64,000 nucleotides of DNA from Enterobacter asburiae (GTDB lineage: Bacteria > Pseudomonadota > Gammaproteobacteria > Enterobacterales > Enterobacteriaceae). This document shows, piece after piece, positions 43,766-52,590 of this stretch (positions are counted from its first letter, which is position 1; each line of letters opens with the position of its first letter). Under the pieces are notes generated by a model. The model did no database searches. It had not been told where the DNA came from and saw only the letters and a list, made by a program, of their open reading frames with translations. A program made the position numbers and the translations under genes. The stretch is taken from the NCBI RefSeq assembly GCF_007035645.1, contig NZ_AP019632.1:3906001-3970000 (forward strand), given 5' to 3'.

Positions 43766-45721
43766 ATGAAATACATGCATTGGTTCAGTAGCCTGGTGTG
43801 TGCCGCAACGCTGGCATCCCCCGCCTGTGCCGCGGGTAAACAGCCGCTTTTGCAGGAAGGTAAACATGCGTTATTCCAGCGGGTACTGACTTACCCAGGC
43901 TGCCAGCTGTCCGCCAAAGCAGGTGAAGCAGGTAAAGAGCAGCCGGCCTTTAGTCGATTCTATGTTTACCAAAGGACAACGCTGGGTCAGGACACGTGGC
44001 TGCAGGTTGGGCCGGACAGCTTTGGTCATACCGCTGGCTGGATGAATTCCTCCTGCACCGTTGACTGGAAAATGCAGCTGACACTGGCGTTTACCAATCC
44101 TGCTGGCCGTCAACCGATGCTGTTCTTTAAAGAGAAATCCGACGTTGAGTCTCTTCTGAACAGCAAAAACCCTGCGGCAACATTGCAACCAATGCTCAAC
44201 AGTTTGAGCAGCCATAAACCGGTCCCGCAGGTTCTGGCACGCGAGCCTGATTACATGGTGGATCAGTTAAAAAACTTTTATCTCTTACCTGTTCTTGGCT
44301 CAGATGATGTGTTTACCGATACCGGCTTCCAGGTACGTGTACTCAACGTTGCCTCCGTCAGCGAAAAGTCGCACGCAAAAAAGGCCGCGTCCGCTGCTGA
44401 TGAAAAGAACATGATGAAAGGGTTCTCCGCCTCGGTTGTCTTTGTGATCGACTCCACCATCTCGATGGGGCCGTATATCGATCGCACTAAAGAGGCGATC
44501 GATAAGATCTACAAGAGGATCGAGAAGGAACACTTACAGGATCAGGTCAAGTTTGGCCTGGTAGCTTTCCGCTCCAGCGTGAAAGCGGTTCCGGGTCTTG
44601 AATACGACAGCAAGATGTATGTCGACCCCAATACCGTTAAAGATGGTAAAGACTTCCTCGCTAAAGTACATGACCTGAAGCAGGCTACCGTTTCCAGCAG
44701 CAAGGTTGATGAAGATGCTTACGGCGGGGTCATGACAGCGCTGGACAAAGTGGACTGGACGCAGTTTGGCGCCCGCTACGTTGTACTGATTACTGACGCA
44801 GGCGCGCTTGATGGCACAGATAAGCTCTCGTCAACCCATCTGGATGCCGCCCAAGTGCGTCAGGAAGCCGCCTATCGTGGCGTTGCGCTGTATGCGTTAC
44901 ATCTGAAAACCTCTGATGGTAAGAAAAATCACAGTTCTGCTGAAGCCCAGTATCAGGAGCTGACGTTAAATCCATTCCTGCACAAACCGCTCTACTATCC
45001 TATTGATTCAGGTGATGTAAATAGCTTCGGTAGTATGGTCGATAACCTGGCGAATGCCATTACCGGCCAGATTAAAACAGCCTGGAGCGGCGAAGAAACG
45101 GCGGGGAGCGCGCTGGGGGCAAGCCCTAAATATGCCGGTAAGAAAGAAGATCCCCTGCTCAGTGATGCCGACAAGTTAAGTAAGGCAATGCGTCTTGCCT
45201 ATCTGGGTGAAAAGCAAGGCACCACGGCACCACCGGTATTCAAGTCATGGATAAGCGACCGCGATCTGATTGACCAAAACATCCCGGCGACCGAGGTGCG
45301 CGTACTGCTCACGAAAAGCGAGCTCAGCGATCTGAGCGATATCATGAAGAAGATCGTCAATGCCGCCAATGAGGGGATGATCTCTCCGGATGACATGTTT
45401 GCCAGCCTGCGTTCTCTGGCGGCAACCATGGGCAACGATCCAAACCAGGCGAAAGGAAAAAATGCGACCCGCCTCGGAGAGATGGGACTGCTCGGTGAAT
45501 ATATCGAGAGCTTACCTTACCTCAGTGAAGTATTGAGCCTGGACGAAGAAACCTGGAAAAGCTGGGATGGCCTTGAGCAGGAGCGTTTCATCCGCAGGCT
45601 GAATACCAAGCTTAATTACTATCAACGCTACAACCAGGATGTAGACCGTTGGGTGGCATTAGCGCCCGATAGCGACCCACGCGATAACGTTTATCCGGTA
45701 CCTCTGGAGAACCTGCCCTGA
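43766..45721 (+). CDS. Secreted VWA protein, PpkA-C-terminal-like
   Basis: A 651-residue periplasmic protein with a signal peptide (MKYMHWFSSLVCAATLASPA) and a central von Willebrand A domain (about 220-430). The MIDAS variant is Asp229-x-Thr231-x-Ser233 (VFVIDSTISMGPYIDR), with a later LITDAG. It resembles the periplasmic half of T6SS kinase PpkA, and the next genes are TagT/S/R-like, as in the Pseudomonas tag-ppkA locus. No kinase domain is present here or elsewhere in the block. The C-terminal 200 residues are helical (LLTKSELSDLSDIMKKIVNA). Its stop overlaps the ABC ATPase start in TGATG. Confidence 0.78.
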   Translation: MKYMHWFSSLVCAATLASPACAAGKQPLLQEGKHALFQRVLTYPGCQLSAKAGEAGKEQPAFSRFYVYQRTTLGQDTWLQVGPDSFGHTAGWMNSSCTVDWKMQLTLAFTNPAGRQPMLFFKEKSDVESLLNSKNPAATLQPMLNSLSSHKPVPQVLAREPDYMVDQLKNFYLLPVLGSDDVFTDTGFQVRVLNVASVSEKSHAKKAASAADEKNMMKGFSASVVFVIDSTISMGPYIDRTKEAIDKIYKRIEKEHLQDQVKFGLVAFRSSVKAVPGLEYDSKMYVDPNTVKDGKDFLAKVHDLKQATVSSSKVDEDAYGGVMTALDKVDWTQFGARYVVLITDAGALDGTDKLSSTHLDAAQVRQEAAYRGVALYALHLKTSDGKKNHSSAEAQYQELTLNPFLHKPLYYPIDSGDVNSFGSMVDNLANAITGQIKTAWSGEETAGSALGASPKYAGKKEDPLLSDADKLSKAMRLAYLGEKQGTTAPPVFKSWISDRDLIDQNIPATEVRVLLTKSELSDLSDIMKKIVNAANEGMISPDDMFASLRSLAATMGNDPNQAKGKNATRLGEMGLLGEYIESLPYLSEVLSLDEETWKSWDGLEQERFIRRLNTKLNYYQRYNQDVDRWVALAPDSDPRDNVYPVPLENLP

Positions 45722-46407
45722 TGTTGAGGATCCGCGATATGGAGATCAGCCGGGGCGGGACGCATGGCTATAGCGTCGCCCTCCCGCACCTCTCGTTGAA
45801 AAAGGGAGAGGTGGTCGCTCTAACCGGGCCTAGCGGGTGCGGTAAAAGCACGCTTCTGGAGATGATAGGGGCGATCCTCCGCCCAGCGCATCTTGCCGAA
45901 TACCGGCTCGCCGGTCGCGATATTTCAATACCGCTCATGGCTGAAAACGAGCCTGTCCTGGCCGCGCTTCGCGCACGCGAGCTTGGGTTTATGCTACAGC
46001 ACGGCGGCTTGTTGCCCTGGTTACCCGTGATAGAAAACATCACTCTGGTTCGCAGGCTGGCAGGACTTAGCCTACAGTCAGCCTGGCTCGATAAGGCCAT
46101 CGACAGCCTGGGCGTGCGGCCGCTGCTGACAAAAATGCCTTCCCGGCTTTCTATCGGCGAGCGCCAGCGCGTTGCCTTCATCCGTGCGATTGCCCACCAG
46201 CCACGCTTACTCCTTGCCGATGAACCGACTGCGGCGCTGGATCCTGATAATGCAGACCGGCTGTTTGACCTGATGATCGGCATGGTGCGCTCACTGGATA
46301 TGGCAGCCATTGTTGTGAGCCACGACTGGCAGCGCGTGACGCATTTTGGGATTGACCGATATCAGGCCGTGACCGGAGAGGGAAAAAGTGTCTTCTTACC
46401 CAGCTGA
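45721..46407 (+). CDS. TagT-like ABC transporter ATP-binding protein
   Basis: A 228-residue ATPase of the LolD/MacB group. Walker A is GPSGCGKST at 36-44, the Q-loop region FMLQHGG at about 98, the signature LSIGERQRVAF at about 141 (LSIGE in place of LSGGQ), Walker B LLLADEP, and the switch His in VVSHDW. It overlaps the VWA gene by one base and the permease by 20 bases. With the permease and the FGE-like protein it forms the TagTSR set; in Pseudomonas this set acts upstream of PpkA-driven T6SS activation and does not obviously transport anything. Confidence 0.85.
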   Translation: MLRIRDMEISRGGTHGYSVALPHLSLKKGEVVALTGPSGCGKSTLLEMIGAILRPAHLAEYRLAGRDISIPLMAENEPVLAALRARELGFMLQHGGLLPWLPVIENITLVRRLAGLSLQSAWLDKAIDSLGVRPLLTKMPSRLSIGERQRVAFIRAIAHQPRLLLADEPTAALDPDNADRLFDLMIGMVRSLDMAAIVVSHDWQRVTHFGIDRYQAVTGEGKSVFLPS

Positions 46408-47620
46408 TATGCCAGCGTCAGGCACCCTGCTATGCCGTATGGCTCTGCGCGATCTCATTCACGATCGCAAGGTCGCGCTGTGCATCATCTTCTCTTTGAT
46501 TGCCGTTATCGCACCGTTATTGCTGCTGTTCGGATTGAAGAATGGCATTGTCAGCCAGCTTCGCCATCAGCTTCTCGACGACCCTCGCACCCGGGAAGTA
46601 CGTATAACGGGTAATGGTAATTATGATTTTGCCTGGCTTGATAAGCTCGCCCGCCGTTCAGAAGTCGGATTTTCGATTCCGTTAACCCGTTCGCTGAACA
46701 CTCAGGCCGATCTGGTCCGGGACGGGCAACACTTTGTCCCGGGTGCTGAAGTGATCCCGACGGCCAAAGGCGATCCTCTTTTGCAGGATGTCAGAGCACC
46801 GGTCAAAGACAGCGATACCGTACTCAGCGCCAGTGCGGCACGGCGCCTTGGCGTGCAGCCAGGAGATATCCTGCGCCTGATGGTGAGCCGAAAAAGCGAA
46901 GGGAAAAACCAACGCGCCACGTTCGCTTTAACCGTTACCGGCGTGCTGGATGACGCAAAATTTTCACGTCAAGGTGCCTTTATTACATTGCCTTTGCTTG
47001 TTGCTCTGGAAGACTACCGCGATGGCTTTCAGGTTCCCTTGCTGGGGGTCAGCGATGGCAAGCCGCCCAGAGAGAGAACCCGCTATTCAAGAGCACGTAT
47101 CTATGCCAGTTCGATAGATGACGTTTCACTCCTCGCGCGGTGGCTGGAGACGCAGAACATTGAGGCTATCACTCAGTCAGCTCAAATTGAGTCTGTGCGT
47201 GCCATCGACCGTGTGCTGGGGATTATCTTTGGCGTGATTGCCTGGATCTCTGCATCAGGGTGCATCGCCTCGTTAGTCGGTGCCTTCATCGCCAACATTG
47301 ATCGTAAGCGCAAAGATATGGCCGTGCTGCGCCTTCTGGGTTTTCGCCGTCGCGCTGTGACGCTTTTTATTATTATTCAGGCGCTGTGTTTGACCGGCGT
47401 CTCATACGGACTGGGTGTGATCATCTACCTGCTGGGCAGCACATTGTTCAACCATGTGTTGGGCAGTTCTTTACCGGACCAGGCATTCGTCTGTCACCTT
47501 GACCCCCTTCATTTTATCGCCGCATTGCTCTGTGTCCTTGCCGTGGCGTTAGGCGTGGCCGCTATCGGAGCACTGCGCGCACTGAAAATCGAACCTGCGG
47601 AGAGTTTACGTGAAATCTAA
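46388..47620 (+). CDS. TagS-like ABC permease (FtsX/LolC type)
   Basis: A 410-residue FtsX-like permease. One N-terminal helix (about 25-47) is followed by a large periplasmic domain (about 50-270) and three C-terminal helices (IIFGVIAWISASGCIASLVG at about 280, then AVTLFIIIQALCLTGVSYGL, and FIAALLCVLAVALGVAAIGA). The GTG start at 46388 has GGAGAGGG five bases upstream; an ATG at 46409 is the alternative. It overlaps both neighbours and pairs with the TagT-like ATPase in a MacB/LolCDE-type complex. Confidence 0.84.
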   Translation: MSSYPADMPASGTLLCRMALRDLIHDRKVALCIIFSLIAVIAPLLLLFGLKNGIVSQLRHQLLDDPRTREVRITGNGNYDFAWLDKLARRSEVGFSIPLTRSLNTQADLVRDGQHFVPGAEVIPTAKGDPLLQDVRAPVKDSDTVLSASAARRLGVQPGDILRLMVSRKSEGKNQRATFALTVTGVLDDAKFSRQGAFITLPLLVALEDYRDGFQVPLLGVSDGKPPRERTRYSRARIYASSIDDVSLLARWLETQNIEAITQSAQIESVRAIDRVLGIIFGVIAWISASGCIASLVGAFIANIDRKRKDMAVLRLLGFRRRAVTLFIIIQALCLTGVSYGLGVIIYLLGSTLFNHVLGSSLPDQAFVCHLDPLHFIAALLCVLAVALGVAAIGALRALKIEPAESLREI

Positions 47621-49145
47621 ACTGGCGATGAGCCTGGCTATCATTGGACTCGGGTACGCCTGCGCGGCGAATGCCACTTGGGATGAAAAGTTCTGGAACC
47701 CAAAACCTCTGGCCGATGACGTGATATTGCCTATGCCGTGCGACGGTGCCATGGCATTTCGCAAAGTCGCTATCCCGCTGAATAAACCGCTGGAAGATTA
47801 CAACATCACGCTGGGGCAAGAAGGCGACGACTGGGGATACGTTGAACAATCTCGCCAGGAACACATTGCAGGCAGTTTCCCGGAGAAGGGTGGTAAGGGC
47901 CGTTATTACCTGATGGCCAAATATGAACTGAGCGACCTGCAGTATCGCGCGCTTTCTGGGGAATGCCCGACGACGGATATGAAAGGACGTTTACCGAAGG
48001 TGAGTATTGGCTGGATGGATGCCATGGTATTCGCAAATCAATACAACCTGTGGTTACGAAAAGAAAAACTTTCTGCACTGCCTGAAGATGATGGTCAGGC
48101 GGGATTTTTACGGCTTCCGACAGAAACCGAGTGGGAGTTTGCCGCACGCGGCGGGCTCGCGGTTTCCCCCGCAGAGTTCCGCGATCGCCACTTCCCCATG
48201 CCTGAAGGATTGAACGGTTATGTCTGGTTTGCGGGGGCACAGTCTGCAAATGGAAAACTTCAGCTTACCGGCCTGCTGAAACCTAACCCGCTCGGATTGC
48301 ACGACATACTGGGCAACGCAGCAGAGATGATGTTTGACCCGTTCCGCCTGAACAAGCTCGATCGCCTGCATGGTAAGGCTGGGGGCTATGTCGTTCGGGG
48401 GGGCAGTTATATGACTCCTCAGGCGGATATCCGCAGTTCACTGCGTGGAGAGGAGCCGTACTATGCCAATGCGGGCGAGAATACAACCAAAAGCACCGGT
48501 GTTCGTCTGGTTTTAGTTTCCACAACCCTGACATCACGCGAGCGGGTGAAAGAGATTGAAAAAGAGTGGCAATCATTAGGCACGGGTAAAAAGGAGACAC
48601 CTGCAGGCAAAGCTGATGATTCGCTAAAAAACCTGAATGCTATCTCGGCAAAAGTCCAGGATGACGCACTGAAGAAACAACTTGAGCAACTGCGCGGTGA
48701 GCTGCGCGCAAATAGCCAGCTTCGGGATGAACAACGGGATCAGGCAATACGCACATCGTTACAGTTGGGCGCCTTTTTGTGCACAAAAATGAAAGATGAC
48801 GGCGAGTTTTACGATCGTCTCAACCAGCTCTTCACCAAAACCTGTGCCGCAGGCAGCCAGCTTGATGCTAATTGCTCCCGCCGTCAGGAACAGCTTGGTC
48901 AACATCAAAAAGCCCTTGATTTTATTACCAGTTATTACGCTGACACCCTGGTAGACATGGGCACAACCTATGACAAACCCCTCATCGAACCGCAGGTCGC
49001 TGTCGTATTGCAACAGATGGCTGCACGCGGAAAAACCAACCTTAACGGTTATCTCGATACCTACTGGAAGAACCTTCAGGGGTACTGGAAAGATGGAAAA
49101 GTTGCGCGCGAGGCGTGGCTTAGTTCATGTAAAAAAAATAATTAA
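47610..49145 (+). CDS. TagR-like periplasmic FGE-sulfatase-domain protein
   Basis: A 511-residue exported protein with a signal peptide (GTG start; MKSKLAMSLAIIGLGYACAA) and a formylglycine-generating-enzyme-like domain at about 80-305. Landmarks are YYLMAKYELSDLQYRAL, LPTETEWEFAARGG (about 170), NAAEMMFDPF and YVVRGGSYMTPQADIRSSLR. No catalytic Cys pair of true FGEs is evident, as in TagR. Pseudomonas TagR promotes PpkA activity in the periplasm. After the domain come about 200 residues of coiled coil, longer than I expect for TagR. It starts inside the permease gene. Confidence 0.82.
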   Translation: MKSKLAMSLAIIGLGYACAANATWDEKFWNPKPLADDVILPMPCDGAMAFRKVAIPLNKPLEDYNITLGQEGDDWGYVEQSRQEHIAGSFPEKGGKGRYYLMAKYELSDLQYRALSGECPTTDMKGRLPKVSIGWMDAMVFANQYNLWLRKEKLSALPEDDGQAGFLRLPTETEWEFAARGGLAVSPAEFRDRHFPMPEGLNGYVWFAGAQSANGKLQLTGLLKPNPLGLHDILGNAAEMMFDPFRLNKLDRLHGKAGGYVVRGGSYMTPQADIRSSLRGEEPYYANAGENTTKSTGVRLVLVSTTLTSRERVKEIEKEWQSLGTGKKETPAGKADDSLKNLNAISAKVQDDALKKQLEQLRGELRANSQLRDEQRDQAIRTSLQLGAFLCTKMKDDGEFYDRLNQLFTKTCAAGSQLDANCSRRQEQLGQHQKALDFITSYYADTLVDMGTTYDKPLIEPQVAVVLQQMAARGKTNLNGYLDTYWKNLQGYWKDGKVAREAWLSSCKKNN

Positions 49146-49163
49146 ATAGTTCAGGAGATTGGA

Positions 49164-49862
49164 ATGTTAAAGGTTATTCGCACAGCAGTGATAGCAGGAA
49201 TGATGGTATTTCTGGCGGGGTGCCAGAATGGCAGTACGGGAAGTAGTGGCGGCGTCGACCCGCGCCTTGCCAATAATCAGGACGTTGAGTTTTTCAATAA
49301 ATCAGGCTGGCAGGCCTGTGCTGGCGGCGCGGTAATCGGCGCACTGGCCTGCGCTGTCAGTAACTCCAGCAACAAAGCGGTATGTATGGCCGCCGCCGCT
49401 ATCGCCGGTTGCGGTGTGGGTATGGGGGCTAACGCCTATCTGGATAATCAGCGCAAAAAATACGCCTCCCAAGAGCTGCAGTTAAACGCAACGATTAAGG
49501 ATGTTGAAGCCGAAAACAAACGCATTCAGAACGCAACCAGCGTTGCAAAATCGGTTATCGACTCTGATAAAAAGACCCTCGCTCAAATAGAAAAAGATAT
49601 GGCTGCAAACACGGTGAAAAAAGACGCCGTACAGAAGCAAATTAAAGGAGTGGATGCCAACATTGCTTACCTTCGCGGCACCATCACCGACATGAAAAAA
49701 CATGAGAAGCAGTGGCAGGACGTTTCTGCAGACATGAGCAAATCCGGCAGTGATACCCAAAATCTGGATAGCGAGATTGCGTTGATGCGCGACAAAATTG
49801 GCTCTCTGCAGGGCGAGCTCGATAGCCTCTATACCCAGCGCACCGCGCTGAAAGTCGGTTGA
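49164..49862 (+). CDS. TagQ-like lipoprotein with coiled coil
   Basis: A 232-residue predicted outer-membrane lipoprotein. The lipobox is LAGC (Cys19) with Gln at +2. A glycine-zipper-like hydrophobic region (about 48-90: GGAVIGALACAV, GCGVGMGANAYL) with several Cys is followed by a long coiled coil (about 95-230). Position after TagR and the lipoprotein nature suggest TagQ, which anchors TagR at the outer membrane in Pseudomonas; sequence likeness is not certain. GGAG lies upstream of the ATG. Confidence 0.72.
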   Translation: MLKVIRTAVIAGMMVFLAGCQNGSTGSSGGVDPRLANNQDVEFFNKSGWQACAGGAVIGALACAVSNSSNKAVCMAAAAIAGCGVGMGANAYLDNQRKKYASQELQLNATIKDVEAENKRIQNATSVAKSVIDSDKKTLAQIEKDMAANTVKKDAVQKQIKGVDANIAYLRGTITDMKKHEKQWQDVSADMSKSGSDTQNLDSEIALMRDKIGSLQGELDSLYTQRTALKVG

Positions 49863-49873
49863 GGGGAATAGCA

Positions 49874-50356
49874 ATGCGTTATATTTTTCTTGCACTCAGC
49901 GCACTCATATTAGCCGGCTGTGCCACTAACGCGCGAGATTGTGACCCGACAACCGGTGATGTCAGCATTATTACCAAATTTAACTGCAACTACTCCGGCA
50001 CCTGGGATAAGCGCGTTGAAAATAAACAAAAAACGCTGCAACACGATCAGGAACTGAATAAAGAGTTCAAAGCGGTGAATGATGCGATTGAAAAAGAGAA
50101 AGCACTGAGCAATGCCAACGTAGCCAGTAAACAAAAATCGCAGCAAGAACTGCAAAAGTCGATGAACAATCTGGTCGCCCAGTTGAAGAAAAAAACAGCT
50201 GGCCGGGCTGATGCTCAAAAGCAAGTTGCAGACCTGGAAAAAAGTATGAAGGAGGCGCAAAACAAACCAAGCGCTTCCGAATTGCAAAAACAGATGGAAC
50301 TGCAGAAGCTGCAGGGACAGCTGAATGAATTACAAGAAACACTGGCTTCACAATAA
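49874..50356 (+). CDS. Coiled-coil lipoprotein
   Basis: A 160-residue predicted lipoprotein. An in-frame TTG at 49859 is possible, but the ATG at 49874 has GAGGGG seven bases upstream and gives a normal signal peptide (MRYIFLALSALILAGC). Acylated Cys16 has Ala at +2. The front part has Cys pairs (ARDCDPTTG, FNCNYSGTWDKR); from about 55 to the end it is a Lys/Gln/Glu-rich coiled coil. Similar in layout to the lipoprotein before it. It is followed by a hairpin that may cut transcription of the last three genes. Confidence 0.75.
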   Translation: MRYIFLALSALILAGCATNARDCDPTTGDVSIITKFNCNYSGTWDKRVENKQKTLQHDQELNKEFKAVNDAIEKEKALSNANVASKQKSQQELQKSMNNLVAQLKKKTAGRADAQKQVADLEKSMKEAQNKPSASELQKQMELQKLQGQLNELQETLASQ

Positions 50357-50362
50357 TAAAAT

Positions 50363-50384
50363 AGCAGCCGGATTACCGGCTGCT
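50363..50384 (+). terminator. Intra-block hairpin
   Basis: AGCAGCCGG-ATTA-CCGGCTGCT, a nine-base perfect stem starting seven bases after the lipoprotein stop, followed by TTACCTG. The T-run is poor, so likely an attenuator rather than a full stop. Confidence 0.6.
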
Positions 50385-50407
50385 TTACCTGCTAAGGAAA
50401 AATAACG

Positions 50408-50884
50408 TTGAAATCTCAATTACTCTCTGCTGGATTATTGACACTTCTGGCGACAACTCCAAGCGTTCATGCTGCACCGCCTGAGCCTGAACTTATTTTC
50501 AACTGCGAACTCACGAACGGAAAATACGTTATCGTCCGTCTGGATCACGATGTTCCTACTTATTATTACGGCTCACTTGAAAAAGTAGAAATGACTCTCC
50601 CCCAAAATGAGGGAGACAAAACGCAGGTTCGCCTGGGTGAAATGACGTTCTCAGGTGGAGGCGCTTATTATTATCGTTTCATCAATGGCAACTACAGCTA
50701 TGTTGTTTATAGCGGTACGGGAAAAGGATGGGATTATACCGGCCTGAAAGTATATAAAAACCAAAAGCTCATCATGAAAAAAGAGTGCACTAATGGGGGG
50801 TTTTTACCTAATGAATATCGCGGTCAAGGCCTCGTAAAAGAAGCGGACACCGGTGATGATGCAACATACGGTTATGTTGATTAA
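50408..50884 (+). CDS. Small secreted protein of the Srf block
   Basis: Not recognised. A 158-residue protein with a signal peptide (TTG start; MKSQLLSAGLLTLLATTPSV ending HAA), preceded by AAGGA at nine bases. The mature part is rich in Tyr, Gly and beta-branched residues (FSGGGAYYYRFINGNYSYVV) and has two Cys (about 31 and 128) that could form a disulfide, fitting a small beta-sandwich in the periplasm. The rare TTG start may keep its level low. Confidence 0.65.
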   Translation: MKSQLLSAGLLTLLATTPSVHAAPPEPELIFNCELTNGKYVIVRLDHDVPTYYYGSLEKVEMTLPQNEGDKTQVRLGEMTFSGGGAYYYRFINGNYSYVVYSGTGKGWDYTGLKVYKNQKLIMKKECTNGGFLPNEYRGQGLVKEADTGDDATYGYVD

Positions 50885-50909
50885 TACATCATTTTCAGGA
50901 TGGTAAAAT

Positions 50910-51338
50910 ATGATGAGCCGTTACTTACACTGTAGCACAGTATTCGCATGTCTTTTATTCGCTGCTCCAACTCATGCGATTGAGATCTGGCACTCAAACA
51001 CCGTCTGGGCAAATCAAGGGATGTGCAGCGCCACTTTCACGCTGGACAGTGGCATGGAAAGCGTTGGTTCGTTAGAGATAGGCTTTGACCTCGTTGATGC
51101 AAAAAATAACCTTGTAGCTCATGATACTTTGCAGGTAGACCCATTCGGCGATTCTGATGCCACGCGATACCAAACGGCTTTCGCCGAAGGCGAACATTAT
51201 TGCGAAAGCAATCTCACGCTGCGCCTGACGTCACTGGCATTAGTTAACGGAAAGACCAAACAGCCTTTACCTCTCAGTTTGCTTACACCAAGGGCATTTA
51301 TTCCATTCCCTATCATTAACCCGCAGGCAGATCACTAA
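50910..51338 (+). CDS. Small secreted beta-rich protein
   Basis: A 142-residue exported protein (signal MMSRYLHCSTVFACLLFAAP ending HA). The mature domain begins IEIWHSNTVWANQGMCSATF and has two Cys (about 38 and 97), a likely single disulfide, with alternating strands. This looks like an Ig/fibronectin-type fold; IrmA-type proteins are a possible relation, but I cannot confirm it. The next gene starts two bases after its stop, so they are co-translated. Confidence 0.65.
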   Translation: MMSRYLHCSTVFACLLFAAPTHAIEIWHSNTVWANQGMCSATFTLDSGMESVGSLEIGFDLVDAKNNLVAHDTLQVDPFGDSDATRYQTAFAEGEHYCESNLTLRLTSLALVNGKTKQPLPLSLLTPRAFIPFPIINPQADH

Positions 51339-51339
51339 T

Positions 51340-52590
51340 ATGTCTATAGACGCTGAAGCAAACTCAACACCTGACAATAATGGACCTGCCCTTTGCTTTT
51401 TGTTATTACTTATCTTTGGCGGGTTCGTTTTCTTTATACCTGCAAGCGTTGTGGTCGCCTTCCCGGCCGTTCTCGCCGGTTCCTTCCTGTATTTTATCTG
51501 GTATCTTATTTCGGAAGGGCATTTAGGTAATATTCTTGGCAGTATGATCGTCAGCATGATACTTATGGCTATCGCCGCAGCTATTCCTGTCATTGGCTGG
51601 ATATTGTTACTTCTGTGGATCTTCTACAATATTGCGAAAGCCTTTGAGACGATAAAAACATTACTTCCCGATGCGCTCTTTAGCGCTGTTCTTTATGGAT
51701 GTTTGCTCTTTCCCGTTATCCAGGAAATGGCAATGGACGGGGAGAGCAACATGGCTGCCACTATCGCTTGTGGTGTCGTGTACGTGATAACTGCAGGGCT
51801 TTATTGTTCCAGGTTAACGCAGCTGGCAACCAACACTAAGCAAAGTATTTTCTATTTTTCAATTATGTGGCTTTCGGTCCCACTTATCGCACTTCTGATC
51901 GTCTCGATTGTGGCATCCTTGCGCGCGGCATTCAGAACCGTGCTGACCCCGGTGCAGACCGTGGTCAAAACCCCGCAAAACGTATCAGCGCATATGCGAG
52001 GCGGGAGCCATGTCAACGCTTACACCCGAACTGTGACCACCATTCAACATAGCGTGACCTCCCAGACGCTTCCGGGGATGGGAGCTGTTGGGGCCTCTAT
52101 GGTTGGTTCCGTATCGGAGGCAACGATAACAACACCACAACAGCCACAGCAAACCTTGCCAGCGCTGGAACACAAACCAGCCGGGGGTGAATTAACACAG
52201 TATGCGACGAACAAAGACCACAATTTTTACCGCTACGACAATCTCAACGCGAAAAAAATAAGCAATTTCGTCCAGGCGGCCAGTCATCGTCAATCGCTGC
52301 CTCCTCTCACGGAAGATGCGATCCTGTTCTACTACGACGAAACGGTTTTCGGCCAAGGGGATCATGGTGTGGTATTAACCGATGACGGTGTTTTTTGCGT
52401 GTTGGGAAAATTGTATGAAACTTTCTACGCCCGCTTCAGCGAAGTCAGTAGCGTAGTCATAAAAGGATCCTTTAATAAAAAAATTGTCCTGCATATGAAG
52501 AATGGCCAGAAACATAATATTGAACTGACTCAATCAAATGCCGGGGCAAAAAAAATCTACGAACTTATCAGCATCGCAGCCCAGAATTAA
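51340..52590 (+). CDS. Multi-pass membrane protein with PH-like tail
   Basis: A 416-residue protein, not a named family to me. About five or six membrane helices lie within residues 15-205 (FLLLLIFGGFVFFIPASVVV; IAAAIPVIGWILLLLWIFYN; SIMWLSVPLIALLIVSIVAS). A Thr/Val/Gln-rich linker (about 215-285) leads to a soluble C-terminal domain (about 290-416) with FYRYDNLNAKKISNFV and KKIVLHMKNGQKHNIELTQS, which looks like a bacterial PH-type fold. Last gene of the block; a strong terminator follows. Confidence 0.68.
   Translation: MSIDAEANSTPDNNGPALCFLLLLIFGGFVFFIPASVVVAFPAVLAGSFLYFIWYLISEGHLGNILGSMIVSMILMAIAAAIPVIGWILLLLWIFYNIAKAFETIKTLLPDALFSAVLYGCLLFPVIQEMAMDGESNMAATIACGVVYVITAGLYCSRLTQLATNTKQSIFYFSIMWLSVPLIALLIVSIVASLRAAFRTVLTPVQTVVKTPQNVSAHMRGGSHVNAYTRTVTTIQHSVTSQTLPGMGAVGASMVGSVSEATITTPQQPQQTLPALEHKPAGGELTQYATNKDHNFYRYDNLNAKKISNFVQAASHRQSLPPLTEDAILFYYDETVFGQGDHGVVLTDDGVFCVLGKLYETFYARFSEVSSVVIKGSFNKKIVLHMKNGQKHNIELTQSNAGAKKIYELISIAAQN

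Noticed and set aside
34277..52590. Type VI secretion system
   Set aside because: TagTSRQ-like and PpkA-VWA-like genes suggested it, but no VipA/B, Hcp, VgrG, ClpV, TssJ-M or Fha gene is present in the window.
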